From contig JAPOIM010000027.1 of assembly GCA_029978905.1 (NCBI GenBank), forward strand, positions 1 to 48,739: a stretch of DNA of 48,739 nt, written 5' to 3'. The translations under genes were made by a program, and so were the position numbers. Positions 34,078 to 42,955 of the stretch are shown here, piece after piece. The DNA is from Planctomycetota bacterium (GTDB lineage: Bacteria; Planctomycetota; Planctomycetia; Pirellulales; UBA1268). Below the pieces are notes generated by a model, which was not told where the DNA came from, made no database searches, and worked only from the letters and a program-made list of their open reading frames with translations. The first letter of the stretch is position 1, and every line of letters begins with the position of its first letter.

Positions 34078-35331
34078 TCAGTTGCCCGCGTCGCTCGCAT
34101 CCACTGGCAGGCAGCGGTGCAGGGTCATCAGCGCGAAGGCGGTGCCGTAGGGCTGGTGGTAGTCGTAGAGCGGATAGTCCCACCACGAGCCATCTTTCTC
34201 TTGGCGGTCGAGCATCAGCGTGGCAAGCAGGGGCTGATACGGCGCCCGTTCGTGCTCCGGCAGCATTTCGAGGCAGAGCCCGGCGTAGTAGTGGCCAAAG
34301 AAGTAGAAGTAGCCAGCCACCTGCATCCACGACTCATGCGGGATCGGCCGTTTGCGCCCGATGTCGAGCCAGCCGTTGCGAACATAGAGCCGGTAGAGCC
34401 AGTTCTTGATCACGTTGTCGGTGATCGTGTCGCTCCCCCAGAGCCTCAGTGCACAGTTGCAGCACTGCGTGCGGCCAAGACTTCCGCCGGGCCGGTTGAT
34501 ACCCCGCATCGGCTGATACTGAAGGTATTCGCCATAGAGGTAGCTGAAGTCGGGCTTCTGCTGGCGAGTGGTGGCGTCGACTGCGCGGCGCACCATTCGC
34601 TGCGGGGGTTCGATGCCGATGTCGCGTGCTTCGGCGAGGGCGACGAGGACTGCCCCGTTGACGAAACTGATCGAACTGCTCGTTGGCTGATTGGCTTGGT
34701 AGCGGAAGTCGTAGTAGCCCCATCCGCCATCGACCGACTCATACCGTTCGAGCATCTCAAACTGCAAGCGAATCAGATCTTCGATCTCTGTTCTCATGGC
34801 TGCGTCGTCGGCATGCCGAGCGTGCATCCGTACGAGCGCCTGAATCGAGTACCCATGGCCCCACACGTTGTAGATCGCATCGCCGGTGGCCCGGCGGAGG
34901 TTGCGAAGGTGCTCGAGGAGCCACGTTTCCGACTTCTGCACGGCCGCCTGCACCTCGTCCGACGAGCCGCCAGTTTCAATCAAGGCAGAGATGCAGAGGG
35001 AGGTGGTGGCAGCCTCGAAAGCGTGGTGGGCACCCGGCACAGGAGCGTAGATGTTGAGCCCCTTGGTCCGTGTGGGTGATCCCCACGAGCCATCCTCGTT
35101 TTGGCTTTCCAGCAGGAACGTCACCCCTCGTTGCATCGCAGACTCGATGTCGCCCGTGGTGGGGGCGTCGATTTCAACCCGGGGGGGCTCCGAACTGAAA
35201 TCGAGCGGGTCGTCGAGGACGACAGCGCGCGGAGCGACCACGGCCTCGGTCGGCGATTCACCGTGGGTTGGCACGGCGATCGTCGAGCAGAGCCAAGTGA
35301 GAACCAGCATCAGACGGGGCGTGAAACGCAT
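34078..35331 (-). CDS. Secreted terpene-cyclase-fold repeat protein
   Basis: A 417-residue protein with a signal peptide (residues about 1-24, ending THGESP) and prenyltransferase/squalene-oxidase type repeats. QNEDGSWG at 77-84, DGGWGYYDF and EKDGSWWDYP mark helical barrel units. Export argues against terpene cyclisation. Planctomycete genomes carry many exported proteins of this fold, and no catalytic DxDD motif is evident. It is the last gene of a minus-strand series behind a HlyD-like adaptor (52-base gap) and is convergent with the MurF-like gene. The function is unknown; a structural or binding role is inferred. Confidence 0.85.
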   Translation of the reverse strand: MRFTPRLMLVLTWLCSTIAVPTHGESPTEAVVAPRAVVLDDPLDFSSEPPRVEIDAPTTGDIESAMQRGVTFLLESQNEDGSWGSPTRTKGLNIYAPVPGAHHAFEAATTSLCISALIETGGSSDEVQAAVQKSETWLLEHLRNLRRATGDAIYNVWGHGYSIQALVRMHARHADDAAMRTEIEDLIRLQFEMLERYESVDGGWGYYDFRYQANQPTSSSISFVNGAVLVALAEARDIGIEPPQRMVRRAVDATTRQQKPDFSYLYGEYLQYQPMRGINRPGGSLGRTQCCNCALRLWGSDTITDNVIKNWLYRLYVRNGWLDIGRKRPIPHESWMQVAGYFYFFGHYYAGLCLEMLPEHERAPYQPLLATLMLDRQEKDGSWWDYPLYDYHQPYGTAFALMTLHRCLPVDASDAGN

Positions 35332-35383
35332 CGGAAGCGATCCTGGGGAAGGCGGTGACCAGGGAACAACGTGATTGCGGAAG

Positions 35384-36652
35384 CTATTCCGCGGTTTTTT
35401 CTTCGTCGTCCGCCTGCGGTGCCTGGTCGCTTTCCTGCGTGAAGGTGAGCGTGCAGGTCATCAGTGGCTTCGCCTCGCCCGACCGCTTCAGCCCGTCGAG
35501 TTTGACGACGCAGTCGTATTTTGAACTGGCATAGGGGACGGCTCCGAGGCTCACGATTTTCCCGGTGGCCTTGAGGCCAGGGGCTCCGGCAATCGCCACG
35601 GTGCAGGTGTCGCCTACGTTCAGCAAGGCGGCCTGTTTCTCGTCAAGATCGACGCGTGCCTGCAGGCGGCTGGGGTCGACGATCGTCATCGCGACTTGGG
35701 TGGCTGCCAGGGTCGACCCGGCGGTCAACTGACTTGGCTTGTCGCCCAGCCGGCCACGGGTGAGTTGGCCGTGCAGGGCGATGCCGTCGATGGGGGAGGT
35801 GAGGACGAGGCGGCGACGTTCCTCCTTCAGCTCGGTGAGTTTCTTCTCCTCATCGTGGAAGGCCTCGCGGGTTTTTTGCAGTTCAATCTCTCGCTGCTCG
35901 CGGCTCACGGCCAGATCACGCATCGCCTTGTGGTGCGCCAGTTCTGCGAGGGCGAGGGTGTCTTCCTGGTCGGCGAGCGCGTTTGGAATCGTCTGGGTGA
36001 TTGATCGTTCGCTGGTGATTTCGACGCCCTCAAGTCGAAAGCGGGCGCTGTCGACTGCCTGCTTGGCACGCTTCAAGACGATCTCTTCAGACTCCTCGGT
36101 GAGGTCGTCTTCCTTATACATCTGCTCGAGTTGTTCGAGTTCTTCGGTGGCGTTCTCCAGAGAGGCGCGGGCATTGACTACGTCAAACTCCGCTCCCGCG
36201 AGCTGTCGTTCGCGATCGACAGTCACATAATTGTCGAAGGTTTGCCTGGCTTGAGCGAGCGCTCGCTCAGCCTTGCCGCGTTCGATGCCTTCCTTGGCTG
36301 CGGCCTGCTCGTGGGAGAACTCAGCACCCTCGAGCGTTAAACGCGAAAGGTGTAGGGCGGTTTCCGCAGCCTTGATCTTCTTGTCGACGTCTTCGGTTTC
36401 AAACCAGATCAGGCTTTGTCCCTTCGACACGTCCACGCCGTGTTCGATGAGTTTCTTGATCTTCAAGGCGCCGAGGTGCTCGGTGTCGGTGGTGATCTCG
36501 ACGGAGCGAACTGCCTCCAGCACGCCCGACACCTCGATCTTCGCTGGGGCAGCGTCCCCCTCGTCGGCGGTCGCAACGGCCATCAGTTGGGAGGCGAGAA
36601 GGGCAGATCCGATCAGGAAAGGGGCTGACGCAGAAGAAAAGGAAAAACGCAT
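35384..36652 (-). CDS. HlyD-like periplasmic adaptor protein
   Basis: Using the ATG at 36652, about 422 residues with a signal peptide (to about residue 28, AVATADE); an ATG at 36697 would add 15 residues. A biotinyl-lipoyl half (EVSGVLEAVRSVEITTDTE, GVDVSKGQSLIWFE) precedes a long coiled-coil hairpin (about 70-265). The second lipoyl half has LTSPIDGIALHGQL and a beta-barrel with VDPSRLQARVDLDEKQAALLNVGD. This is the membrane-fusion protein architecture of RND and ABC exporters. No transporter partner lies in the window, so it may pair with a distant exporter or a planctomycete ABC system. Its lower similarity to classic HlyD leaves the substrate unknown. Confidence 0.85.
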   Translation of the reverse strand: MRFSFSSASAPFLIGSALLASQLMAVATADEGDAAPAKIEVSGVLEAVRSVEITTDTEHLGALKIKKLIEHGVDVSKGQSLIWFETEDVDKKIKAAETALHLSRLTLEGAEFSHEQAAAKEGIERGKAERALAQARQTFDNYVTVDRERQLAGAEFDVVNARASLENATEELEQLEQMYKEDDLTEESEEIVLKRAKQAVDSARFRLEGVEITSERSITQTIPNALADQEDTLALAELAHHKAMRDLAVSREQREIELQKTREAFHDEEKKLTELKEERRRLVLTSPIDGIALHGQLTRGRLGDKPSQLTAGSTLAATQVAMTIVDPSRLQARVDLDEKQAALLNVGDTCTVAIAGAPGLKATGKIVSLGAVPYASSKYDCVVKLDGLKRSGEAKPLMTCTLTFTQESDQAPQADDEEKTAE

Positions 36653-36778
36653 AGGAGGGGCACCTGAACTGTGGCGGATAACCAGAACAACCGTCATCTC
36701 TTTAGCATAGTTCGCAGACTGCCTGGTGCACGGTCGGATTTGGGATCCCGCTGCGGCGAGAGGGTCGCTTTGTGGCGG

Positions 36779-37258
36779 TCATGCGGGCATTTCGGGAGCG
36801 GAGGGGGGGCGGTGGAGTCGGCACATCTGCCCGTCCCCGCACACGTCGCACGCGATGGCGGTCGTGGAGGTCGCGGCGTGGAGGCAGGCGTCGATGCGGT
36901 CGTTGATCACCCGCTGCATCAACGGGTGCAGACCAAACGGGGCGGTGACCAGCCATTCGGTGTGCGGGTGTGGTCTGGCTGCGTCTGCCACGAGCGACGG
37001 GATGTCGTGCTGCCAGTGCTTGCCGGGAGAGAGGAAGTAGGGAAACACAATCACGCGGGTGGCGCCCTGGGAAACGCAGCGGTCGTAGGCAACGCGGATA
37101 TCTGGCTGCGCGATCTCCATGTGGGCCGGCTCCACGATCGCGTAGCCTGAGGCCGCCTTGAAGGCGCTCGTGGCGGCAAGCAGCATCTCGTTGCTCGCCT
37201 CGCGGCGCGATCCATGGTCGACGATGATCACCGCAGTCGTCTTGGGATACTCTGGCAT
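36779..37258 (-). CDS. CbiX/SirB-type sirohydrochlorin chelatase family protein
   Basis: The ATG at 37258 gives 159 residues starting PEYPKTTAVIIVDHGSRRE, with the active-site His15 in DHGS. PYFLSPGKHWQHDIP (His81, His84) is the second metal-site block. Single-domain members insert iron or cobalt into sirohydrochlorin for sirohaem or cobalamin. A C-terminal ACDVCGDGQMC (Cys137/140/146) could hold a metal or Fe-S site. An in-frame extension upstream overlaps the beta-helix gene and is rejected. It starts seven bases after the beta-helix stop, so the two share an operon, an unusual pairing for a porphyrin enzyme. Confidence 0.85.
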   Translation of the reverse strand: MPEYPKTTAVIIVDHGSRREASNEMLLAATSAFKAASGYAIVEPAHMEIAQPDIRVAYDRCVSQGATRVIVFPYFLSPGKHWQHDIPSLVADAARPHPHTEWLVTAPFGLHPLMQRVINDRIDACLHAATSTTAIACDVCGDGQMCRLHRPPSAPEMPA

Positions 37259-37265
37259 GGTGACC

Positions 37266-38672
37266 CTATTCAGTGCGTTCGGACTGGAGGACGTTGTTGC
37301 GGAGGGTAAGCTCTGAGCCTCCGGTGGTGCGGAGGGAGAGGCTCGTGCCGTTTTCGCGGTCATCGCGGATGAAGAGGTCGTGCACGTAGCTCTCTGACAC
37401 GTTCTTGAGCCAGACGCCGCAGGTGTCGCAGTCGAAGATTGTGCTGTCGCTGAGGTGGATACGGCGGCAATTTTCCAGCAGCAGTCCGGCAGGATCCCGC
37501 CACACGTTGGTGATGTGGAGGCCCGAGATCGTGCAGTCTTCGCAGTCGCGAATCACCACGCTGTTGTTGGCGTCGGCGGTGTTGCCGTAATCGTAGCGAG
37601 GATTCCGGTCGAGGTTGTTGGCCGCCAGCACGAGGCTCGAACAGCCTTCGAAGAGCAGGTTGTGGCGATACCCCTGCCAGATCGTGTTGCCGGTCAGGGT
37701 GACGCCGCGGCAGTCTTTGAGGTGAACGTTGACCTGCACATCGCTGAGCACGTTGCCGGTGATTGTGACATTGCCTTCGCGAACCAGCGGTTGCTTCGTG
37801 GTGGGCGTGCTCTTGCCGACGATGCGGATGTTGGCGGAATCGGGAGATGGATTGTTGTGTTGGATCGTGCACCCGGTGATGGCGACCTCGCCTGTGCCAT
37901 GGCTGCTGTCCGAGCAGTCGATCAGCACGTTGGCTGTGGCGGGCCGGTTTGGAGCCATGTTGCTCTCAATGTCGCACCCGGTGATGTGAATGTTTCGCAC
38001 ATTCCCTTGCCGGCAGACGATGCCGCCGCCGTCGTTGTAGCTGATGTGGCAGCCGGTGATGTTGGACTGGTGGAGGTTGACGTTGTCGTAGAAGACACCG
38101 CATCCGGTGTTTTCGTAGAGATGGCACTCGGAGAGGATCACATTGCGGTTGTTTTCAATCAGTCGGATCGCGTGTCGGCACTGTCGGATGTGGATTCGTG
38201 TGATCGTGAGCTGCATCGTGCCGGCCGCTTCGATGCCGTCGGCTTCGGGATGGGTGGCGGTGATCGCGATTCCTTCGATGCGGGGCATCCGCTCATGCTG
38301 CCACACGCGCGACGCAACGTTTTGGGGATCGGCCGACTTGAAGTGCGTGCCGCGAATCTGAATCGCCGGTCCGGGGGCGCTCATTACGAGCGTGGCGTTG
38401 TCGCCGATCAGCGAAAATGGCCCGTGGTCCGCGAGTGGCACCACAATTGGCGAGGTGAGCCTATAGCGGCCCGCGGGGAGACGCAGCGTCTGGCCTGCTG
38501 CAAGGCTCGCATCGAGGCGTGTTTGTAGGGCGGTGGTGTCGTCGGCAACGCCATCGCCCACCAGGGGCGGGAGGTCTTGCGAGGAAGCCACCAGCAGCTG
38601 CGTGAGGCAGGTGATGAGGGTCGCCAAGAAGACTTGGCGGCGGGTCGTGGAGCCAAAGCAGCAGCGTTTCAT
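37266..38672 (-). CDS. Secreted right-handed parallel beta-helix protein
   Basis: A 468-residue protein with a signal peptide (about 1-31) and a pectate-lyase-superfamily start, VGDGVADDTTALQTRLDAS. Beta-helix turns repeat throughout: NVILSECHLYENTGCGVF, SNITGCHISYNDGGGIVC, NIHITGCDIESN, TGEVAITGCTIQHN. Cys and Asn ladders are visible. Such folds serve as polysaccharide lyases or hydrolases, or as carbohydrate-binding scaffolds, and no catalytic residues can be picked by eye. It is the first gene of a minus-strand operon with the chelatase and is divergent from the 2OG oxygenase. Confidence 0.88.
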   Translation of the reverse strand: MKRCCFGSTTRRQVFLATLITCLTQLLVASSQDLPPLVGDGVADDTTALQTRLDASLAAGQTLRLPAGRYRLTSPIVVPLADHGPFSLIGDNATLVMSAPGPAIQIRGTHFKSADPQNVASRVWQHERMPRIEGIAITATHPEADGIEAAGTMQLTITRIHIRQCRHAIRLIENNRNVILSECHLYENTGCGVFYDNVNLHQSNITGCHISYNDGGGIVCRQGNVRNIHITGCDIESNMAPNRPATANVLIDCSDSSHGTGEVAITGCTIQHNNPSPDSANIRIVGKSTPTTKQPLVREGNVTITGNVLSDVQVNVHLKDCRGVTLTGNTIWQGYRHNLLFEGCSSLVLAANNLDRNPRYDYGNTADANNSVVIRDCEDCTISGLHITNVWRDPAGLLLENCRRIHLSDSTIFDCDTCGVWLKNVSESYVHDLFIRDDRENGTSLSLRTTGGSELTLRNNVLQSERTE

Positions 38673-38751
38673 CGGCGTGTTCCGGAATGATCTCAGCTGG
38701 TCGATGGAGGACGAGGCACGATGCCGGGGGTGAGCACTGCTCTCCGTTGTA

Positions 38752-38767
38752 ACGCGTCTGACGCGTC
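38752..38767. repeat. Tandem ACGCGT sites forming a short hairpin
   Basis: ACGCGT occurs at 38752-38757 and 38761-38766, separated by CTG, inside the 211-base divergent region between the beta-helix and 2OG oxygenase genes. The copies can pair as a 6-bp hairpin, or act as two palindromic protein sites. An ACGCGT also lies in the divergent gaps at 7942, 30519 and 44585. Confidence 0.5.
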
Positions 38768-38883
38768 GCGGGGTGGGAAGGAGGCCCTAAGGGGGAGAGC
38801 CGCTTCGCTCTTGCTACACTTCGCCCTCGGAGTGACAGGCATACGGTTCCCCGTGATGGCCCTTTTCAGCAGGTCGCGAGTCT

Positions 38884-39579
38884 ATGGCACACGACTTTAT
38901 CGAGGTTTACGACAACGCTCTGGATGCCGACCTGTGCGGAACCATTCTCGCTCGGTTTGAGCAGTCGCAACAGAAACGCCCAGGCGTGACAGGTGGCGGC
39001 GTGAATCGGGCCTTGAAAGACAGCCTCGACGTCAACATCACGCAGTCGCCTGAGTGGCAAGATCTCCACCGCCGCGTCATGTCGAGCGTGACGTCGTTCA
39101 TGTTTCAGTACGTGACGACGTATCCCCAGCTGCTCGTTGGAGCGATGGCCAGCGGACGGCGCGATCCTGCCACTGGCGAGGAACGCATCCTCCGCGCGGA
39201 GGACCTCGACGACGCCACGACTGCGGCCATCATGGCCAAGCTCTACCGCCCGGGTGAGATCATCGCGCAGCGATATGCCCAGGGCGTGGGGGGCTACCAC
39301 CATTGGCACTCCGAGATCTATCCGCGCGAGGCCAACTGCGAAACCCTCCATCGGGTGCTCCTTTTCATGTACTACCTCAACACGGTCGACGAGGGGGGCG
39401 AGACCGAGTTTTTCTTTCAGGAGAGAAAGATCGCACCCGTGGCCGGACGGATGGTCATTGCGCCAGCGGGGTTTACCCACACCCACAAGGGGCATGTGCC
39501 CGTCTCTGGCGATAAGGCGATCCTCACCTCATGGGTCATGTTTCAGCGCGCGGAGCAGATTTACGGCGCGGCGAGCTGA
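38884..39579 (+). CDS. 2OG-Fe(II) oxygenase family protein
   Basis: A 231-residue cytosolic protein resembling prolyl-4-hydroxylase-type 2OG oxygenases. YHHWHSEIYPRE supplies the first metal pair as His142-x-Glu144 rather than the more usual His-x-Asp. GFTHTHKGHVPVSGDK supplies the distal His (199 or 201) and the 2-oxoglutarate-binding basic residue. DEGGETEFFFQ is a family block. The substrate is unknown and could be protein or small molecule. It is the first plus-strand gene before a DUF1549/DUF1553-DUF1501 pair, with a 92-base gap, so linkage to that operon is uncertain. Confidence 0.85.
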   Translation: MAHDFIEVYDNALDADLCGTILARFEQSQQKRPGVTGGGVNRALKDSLDVNITQSPEWQDLHRRVMSSVTSFMFQYVTTYPQLLVGAMASGRRDPATGEERILRAEDLDDATTAAIMAKLYRPGEIIAQRYAQGVGGYHHWHSEIYPREANCETLHRVLLFMYYLNTVDEGGETEFFFQERKIAPVAGRMVIAPAGFTHTHKGHVPVSGDKAILTSWVMFQRAEQIYGAAS

Positions 39580-39671
39580 CCAGAGCTTCGGAAGAGGCGT
39601 CTCATCGCAGGCCTCAATCCAGTAGACTGCGTCGTTGGCGCGGGGGCTCCGACGCTTTGGGGAGAAGAAGG

Positions 39672-41630
39672 ATGAGGAATCGTTCGGCCTCGTGTCGCTT
39701 TGGTCGCTGCTTGGTGCTCGGATGCGTCGCGGTTGTGGTGATGGTGTGCTTCGCCGGTCGTGCGGACGCGCAGCGGCCAGGTCAGAAGGCTGGGCAGAAG
39801 AAGCCGCCGAAGAGCAACCTGCCGGCGGCCGTCATCGCTCGTCCCACAAAACCTGCGATGAAAGTGGCTCCGCTGGCCGGCACCAGCCGGGCTGATGTCG
39901 ACAAGGCGGCGGCGGCGATCGATCGGCTGCTGGAGGCGCACTGGAAAGAGCACGACGTTGCTACCTCGCCGCGTCTCAACGACCAGCAGTTCTTGCGGAG
40001 AGTGTTTCTCGATCTCGCCGGTCGGATTCCGTCGCTGGTGGAGGCACAGCTCTTTCTCGACCCGGCCACGCGAGACCGGGCAGCGCTCGTGGACGCGCTC
40101 CTGCAGAGCCCCGACTACGTCAGTCATTTCTACAACTACTGGGCCGACATCCTGCGCCTTGTGGACCGGCCGCAACCGCAGCTGGTCTTCGAGCCTTACC
40201 TTTTCTACGTGAAGGAGGCGATCCGCACCAACAAACCCTACGACGAGTGGGTGTTTGAAATGCTGTCGGCCGACGGCGTGCTTTGGGAAAACCCGGCCGT
40301 TGGCTTTCAGCTGCGTGATGCGGGAATGCCTCTGCCGTATGTGGATAACACAGTGCGGGTGTTGCTCGGCACGCAGATTGGGTGTGCGCAGTGCCACGAC
40401 CATCCCTTTGATGACTGGACGCAGCACCAGTTCTACGAACTTGCTGCCTTTACCTCAGGCACGAAGAACCGAGGCGGAGGCCCAAAGGAGATTGGAAAGT
40501 CGCCTCAGAAACTGATCCAAGAAGCCAGGAAGGAGCTCGAGCGACCGACTGCGTTCCTGCGCTACATCAACGCCAACACCACACGGGTGACGTACAAAGA
40601 CACCCCACTTAGGCTGCCGCACGACTACCAGTACGACGACGATTCGCCCAAAGCGGTGGTCACGCCGAAGGTGTTGTGGGGAGACGTGCCCACGAGTGCA
40701 CGCGATGCGGACTTGCGGCAGCAGTTCGCGGCCTGGGTCGTTTCGCACGACAACCGGCAGTTTGCCCGGACGATTGCGAACCGGATGTGGAAGAAGGTGA
40801 TGGGGCGAGGCCTTGTGGAGCCTGTTGATGACTTTCAAAGCGGCAATCCCGCGGCGATCCCAGAACTGCTTGAGCACCTCACGGATGAGATGCAACGGCT
40901 GAACTTTGACCTGCGGGAATTTGTGAGGATCCTTGTCGCAACCGAGGCGTATCAGCGTCGGGCGGTGGCGGAAGATCCCGCCTCCGGTGTTCCCTATCGG
41001 TTTCCGGCTCCGACACTACGGCGGATGACGGCTGAGCAGCTGTGGGATTCCATCGTCACGCTGGTCGCGTACAACGCCTGGGCGGTGCAGCGGCCAACGA
41101 CCGCGGAGGTGGCCACGCTTGCCAGCGTCGACTTTCAGACGGCGACGTTTGCGACCGCCTACAAGCAGTTCGAAAAGTTCAATGAGGAGTTTGGTCCTGG
41201 GCGCCACATGCGGAGTTTGCAAAAGACGGTTGGCTACAAGGGCCAGCTCCTCGTCCGCGCGAGCGAGTTGCCGTCGCCCTTACCACTCGGGCATTTTCTC
41301 CGGCAGTTTGGGCAGAGCGACCGCGAGTCGATCGAGGGAGGACGCACGGTGGCCACGGTTCCGCAGATCCTCACCATGTTCAACGGCCCGATCACACACA
41401 GCATGCTGGAGCGGGGGTCGGTCATTTACGACAACGTGCTGGCTGCGATTCCGCGTGGGCCAGACCAGGTGACCACCGTGATTTTCGTCTCGCTGCTGTC
41501 GCGGCCCCCATCGCTCAGCGAGCGGAAACTCGCTCGCGAGGAGATCGCAACAGCGGCGACTCCAGCGGCTGGCTACGGCAATCTGATTTGGGCACTGCTC
41601 AACACCCGCGAGTTCATCTTCATCCAATAG
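39672..41630 (+). CDS. DUF1549/DUF1553 cytochrome-like protein
   Basis: The ATG at 39672 has GGAGAAGAAGG upstream and starts a signal peptide (about 1-36, ending GRADAQ). A proline/lysine linker leads into DUF1549: LEAHWKEHDV, FLRRVFLDLAGRIPS, and IGCAQCHDHPFDDW with a CAQCH haem-like motif near residue 238. DUF1553 follows: NRQFARTIANRMWKKVMGRG, and FVSLLSRPPSLSERKL near the C-terminus. About 652 residues. An open frame to 39531 exists, but it runs through the 2OG gene end and lacks a signal peptide. It forms a standard planctomycete pair with the DUF1501 gene 31 bases downstream. Confidence 0.92.
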   Translation: MRNRSASCRFGRCLVLGCVAVVVMVCFAGRADAQRPGQKAGQKKPPKSNLPAAVIARPTKPAMKVAPLAGTSRADVDKAAAAIDRLLEAHWKEHDVATSPRLNDQQFLRRVFLDLAGRIPSLVEAQLFLDPATRDRAALVDALLQSPDYVSHFYNYWADILRLVDRPQPQLVFEPYLFYVKEAIRTNKPYDEWVFEMLSADGVLWENPAVGFQLRDAGMPLPYVDNTVRVLLGTQIGCAQCHDHPFDDWTQHQFYELAAFTSGTKNRGGGPKEIGKSPQKLIQEARKELERPTAFLRYINANTTRVTYKDTPLRLPHDYQYDDDSPKAVVTPKVLWGDVPTSARDADLRQQFAAWVVSHDNRQFARTIANRMWKKVMGRGLVEPVDDFQSGNPAAIPELLEHLTDEMQRLNFDLREFVRILVATEAYQRRAVAEDPASGVPYRFPAPTLRRMTAEQLWDSIVTLVAYNAWAVQRPTTAEVATLASVDFQTATFATAYKQFEKFNEEFGPGRHMRSLQKTVGYKGQLLVRASELPSPLPLGHFLRQFGQSDRESIEGGRTVATVPQILTMFNGPITHSMLERGSVIYDNVLAAIPRGPDQVTTVIFVSLLSRPPSLSERKLAREEIATAATPAAGYGNLIWALLNTREFIFIQ

Positions 41631-41661
41631 GCTCCTCGCTCAACACCACGGAAGGCTTCCG

Positions 41662-42945
41662 ATGTTTCCTTTCAGATCTGCTGATGACGCTGTTTCCCGC
41701 CGCGACATCCTCCGTCGCTTAGCTGGCGTGGCGTTTGGCGTGAGCGTCCATAGCCACTTTGGCGACATTGCCCGGGCCGCCTCTGCCGCGTCCAGTCGCG
41801 ACGTGAGTGTGATCTTGCTGCAGATGCGCGGTGCGATGAGCCATCTCGACACGTTTGACCCAAAGCCGGGGCGTGAGGAGCAGGGGAGTACCAAGGCGAT
41901 CAAGACGAAGACCCCGGGCGTGCTCTTCAGCGAGCATGTGCCGCAGCTGGCTGCGATCTCGGATCGCCTTGCGATTGTCCGCGCCATGACGACTGAGACA
42001 GGCGCGCATGAACAGGCGACGTACCTCATGCGGACAAGTTATCCAACGATCAACAGCATCGTGCATCCGTCGATGGGTTCATGGATCCTGCAGGCCAAAG
42101 GCACGCAGGCGAAGGAACTGCCAGGCTTTGTGCTCGTTGGAAATGGCAGTGAGCATCCAGGCGCTGGCTTTCTCGACGCGTCGTACACGCCGGTGCCCGT
42201 CGCCGATCCGGAGCGCGGGCTCGAAAACACCACGCAGCCGGCCTATCTCTCCGAGGCCCAGTTTCGCAGGCGTTTGTCCCTCGCAGACCGGATCGACACG
42301 GCCTTTAAGAAAGCCCACAAAGGACCGCAGATCGCGGCCTACGACCAGATGTATCAAGACGCCACGAAGCTTCTGGGGGGAAGTGGGCTTGAGGCTTTCG
42401 ATATCTCAAAGGAGTCGGAGAAAACCCTGGCACAGTATGGCGACTCCACCTTTGGCAAAGGCTGTTTGCTCGCGAGGCGGCTGGTGGAGGCGGGGGTTCG
42501 GTGCGTCGAAGTGGAACTCGGCGGCTGGGATATGCACCGCGACATCTTCGCGGACATGGGAGCGAAGGCCGCCGAACTCGACACGGGAATGAGCCAACTT
42601 TTGGCAGATCTCTCCGCGCGAGGGATGCTGGAGAAGACGCTTGTGGTGTTGGCAACGGAGTTTGGCCGCACGCCGACCGTCAATCAAAACGCAGGCCGCG
42701 ACCACCACCCGGCCGTCTTCTCGTGCGTGCTCGCGGGGGCGGGAATCAAGGGCGGGGCCGTGTTGGGTGCGTCTGATGAGCGCGGCTTTCGTCCCGACGA
42801 TGATGCGGTGACCGTGGAAGAGTTTAACACCACGATCGCCCACGCAGCCGGGCTGCCCTACACCAAGGAGTTTTCCGCTCCCAACGGACGCCCCTTCAAG
42901 ATTGGTGGGGGCGGCAAGCCGATCGCGAAGATTCTCGAGTCGTAG
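41662..42945 (+). CDS. DUF1501 domain protein, Tat-exported
   Basis: A 427-residue protein with a twin-arginine signal (SRRDILRR at 12-19) followed by a hydrophobic run to about residue 40. DUF1501 belongs to the alkaline-phosphatase-like superfamily: VILLQMRGAMSHLDTFDPKP, VRAMTTETGAHEQATYLMRT, WDMHRDIFADMGAKA and VVLATEFGRTPTVNQNAGRD are visible family blocks with likely metal-binding Asp and His. Its activity is unproven. It follows the DUF1549/DUF1553 gene with 31 bases between and is convergent with a sulfatase ten bases away. Confidence 0.93.
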   Translation: MFPFRSADDAVSRRDILRRLAGVAFGVSVHSHFGDIARAASAASSRDVSVILLQMRGAMSHLDTFDPKPGREEQGSTKAIKTKTPGVLFSEHVPQLAAISDRLAIVRAMTTETGAHEQATYLMRTSYPTINSIVHPSMGSWILQAKGTQAKELPGFVLVGNGSEHPGAGFLDASYTPVPVADPERGLENTTQPAYLSEAQFRRRLSLADRIDTAFKKAHKGPQIAAYDQMYQDATKLLGGSGLEAFDISKESEKTLAQYGDSTFGKGCLLARRLVEAGVRCVEVELGGWDMHRDIFADMGAKAAELDTGMSQLLADLSARGMLEKTLVVLATEFGRTPTVNQNAGRDHHPAVFSCVLAGAGIKGGAVLGASDERGFRPDDDAVTVEEFNTTIAHAAGLPYTKEFSAPNGRPFKIGGGGKPIAKILES

Positions 42946-42955
42946 CGGGAATGCC

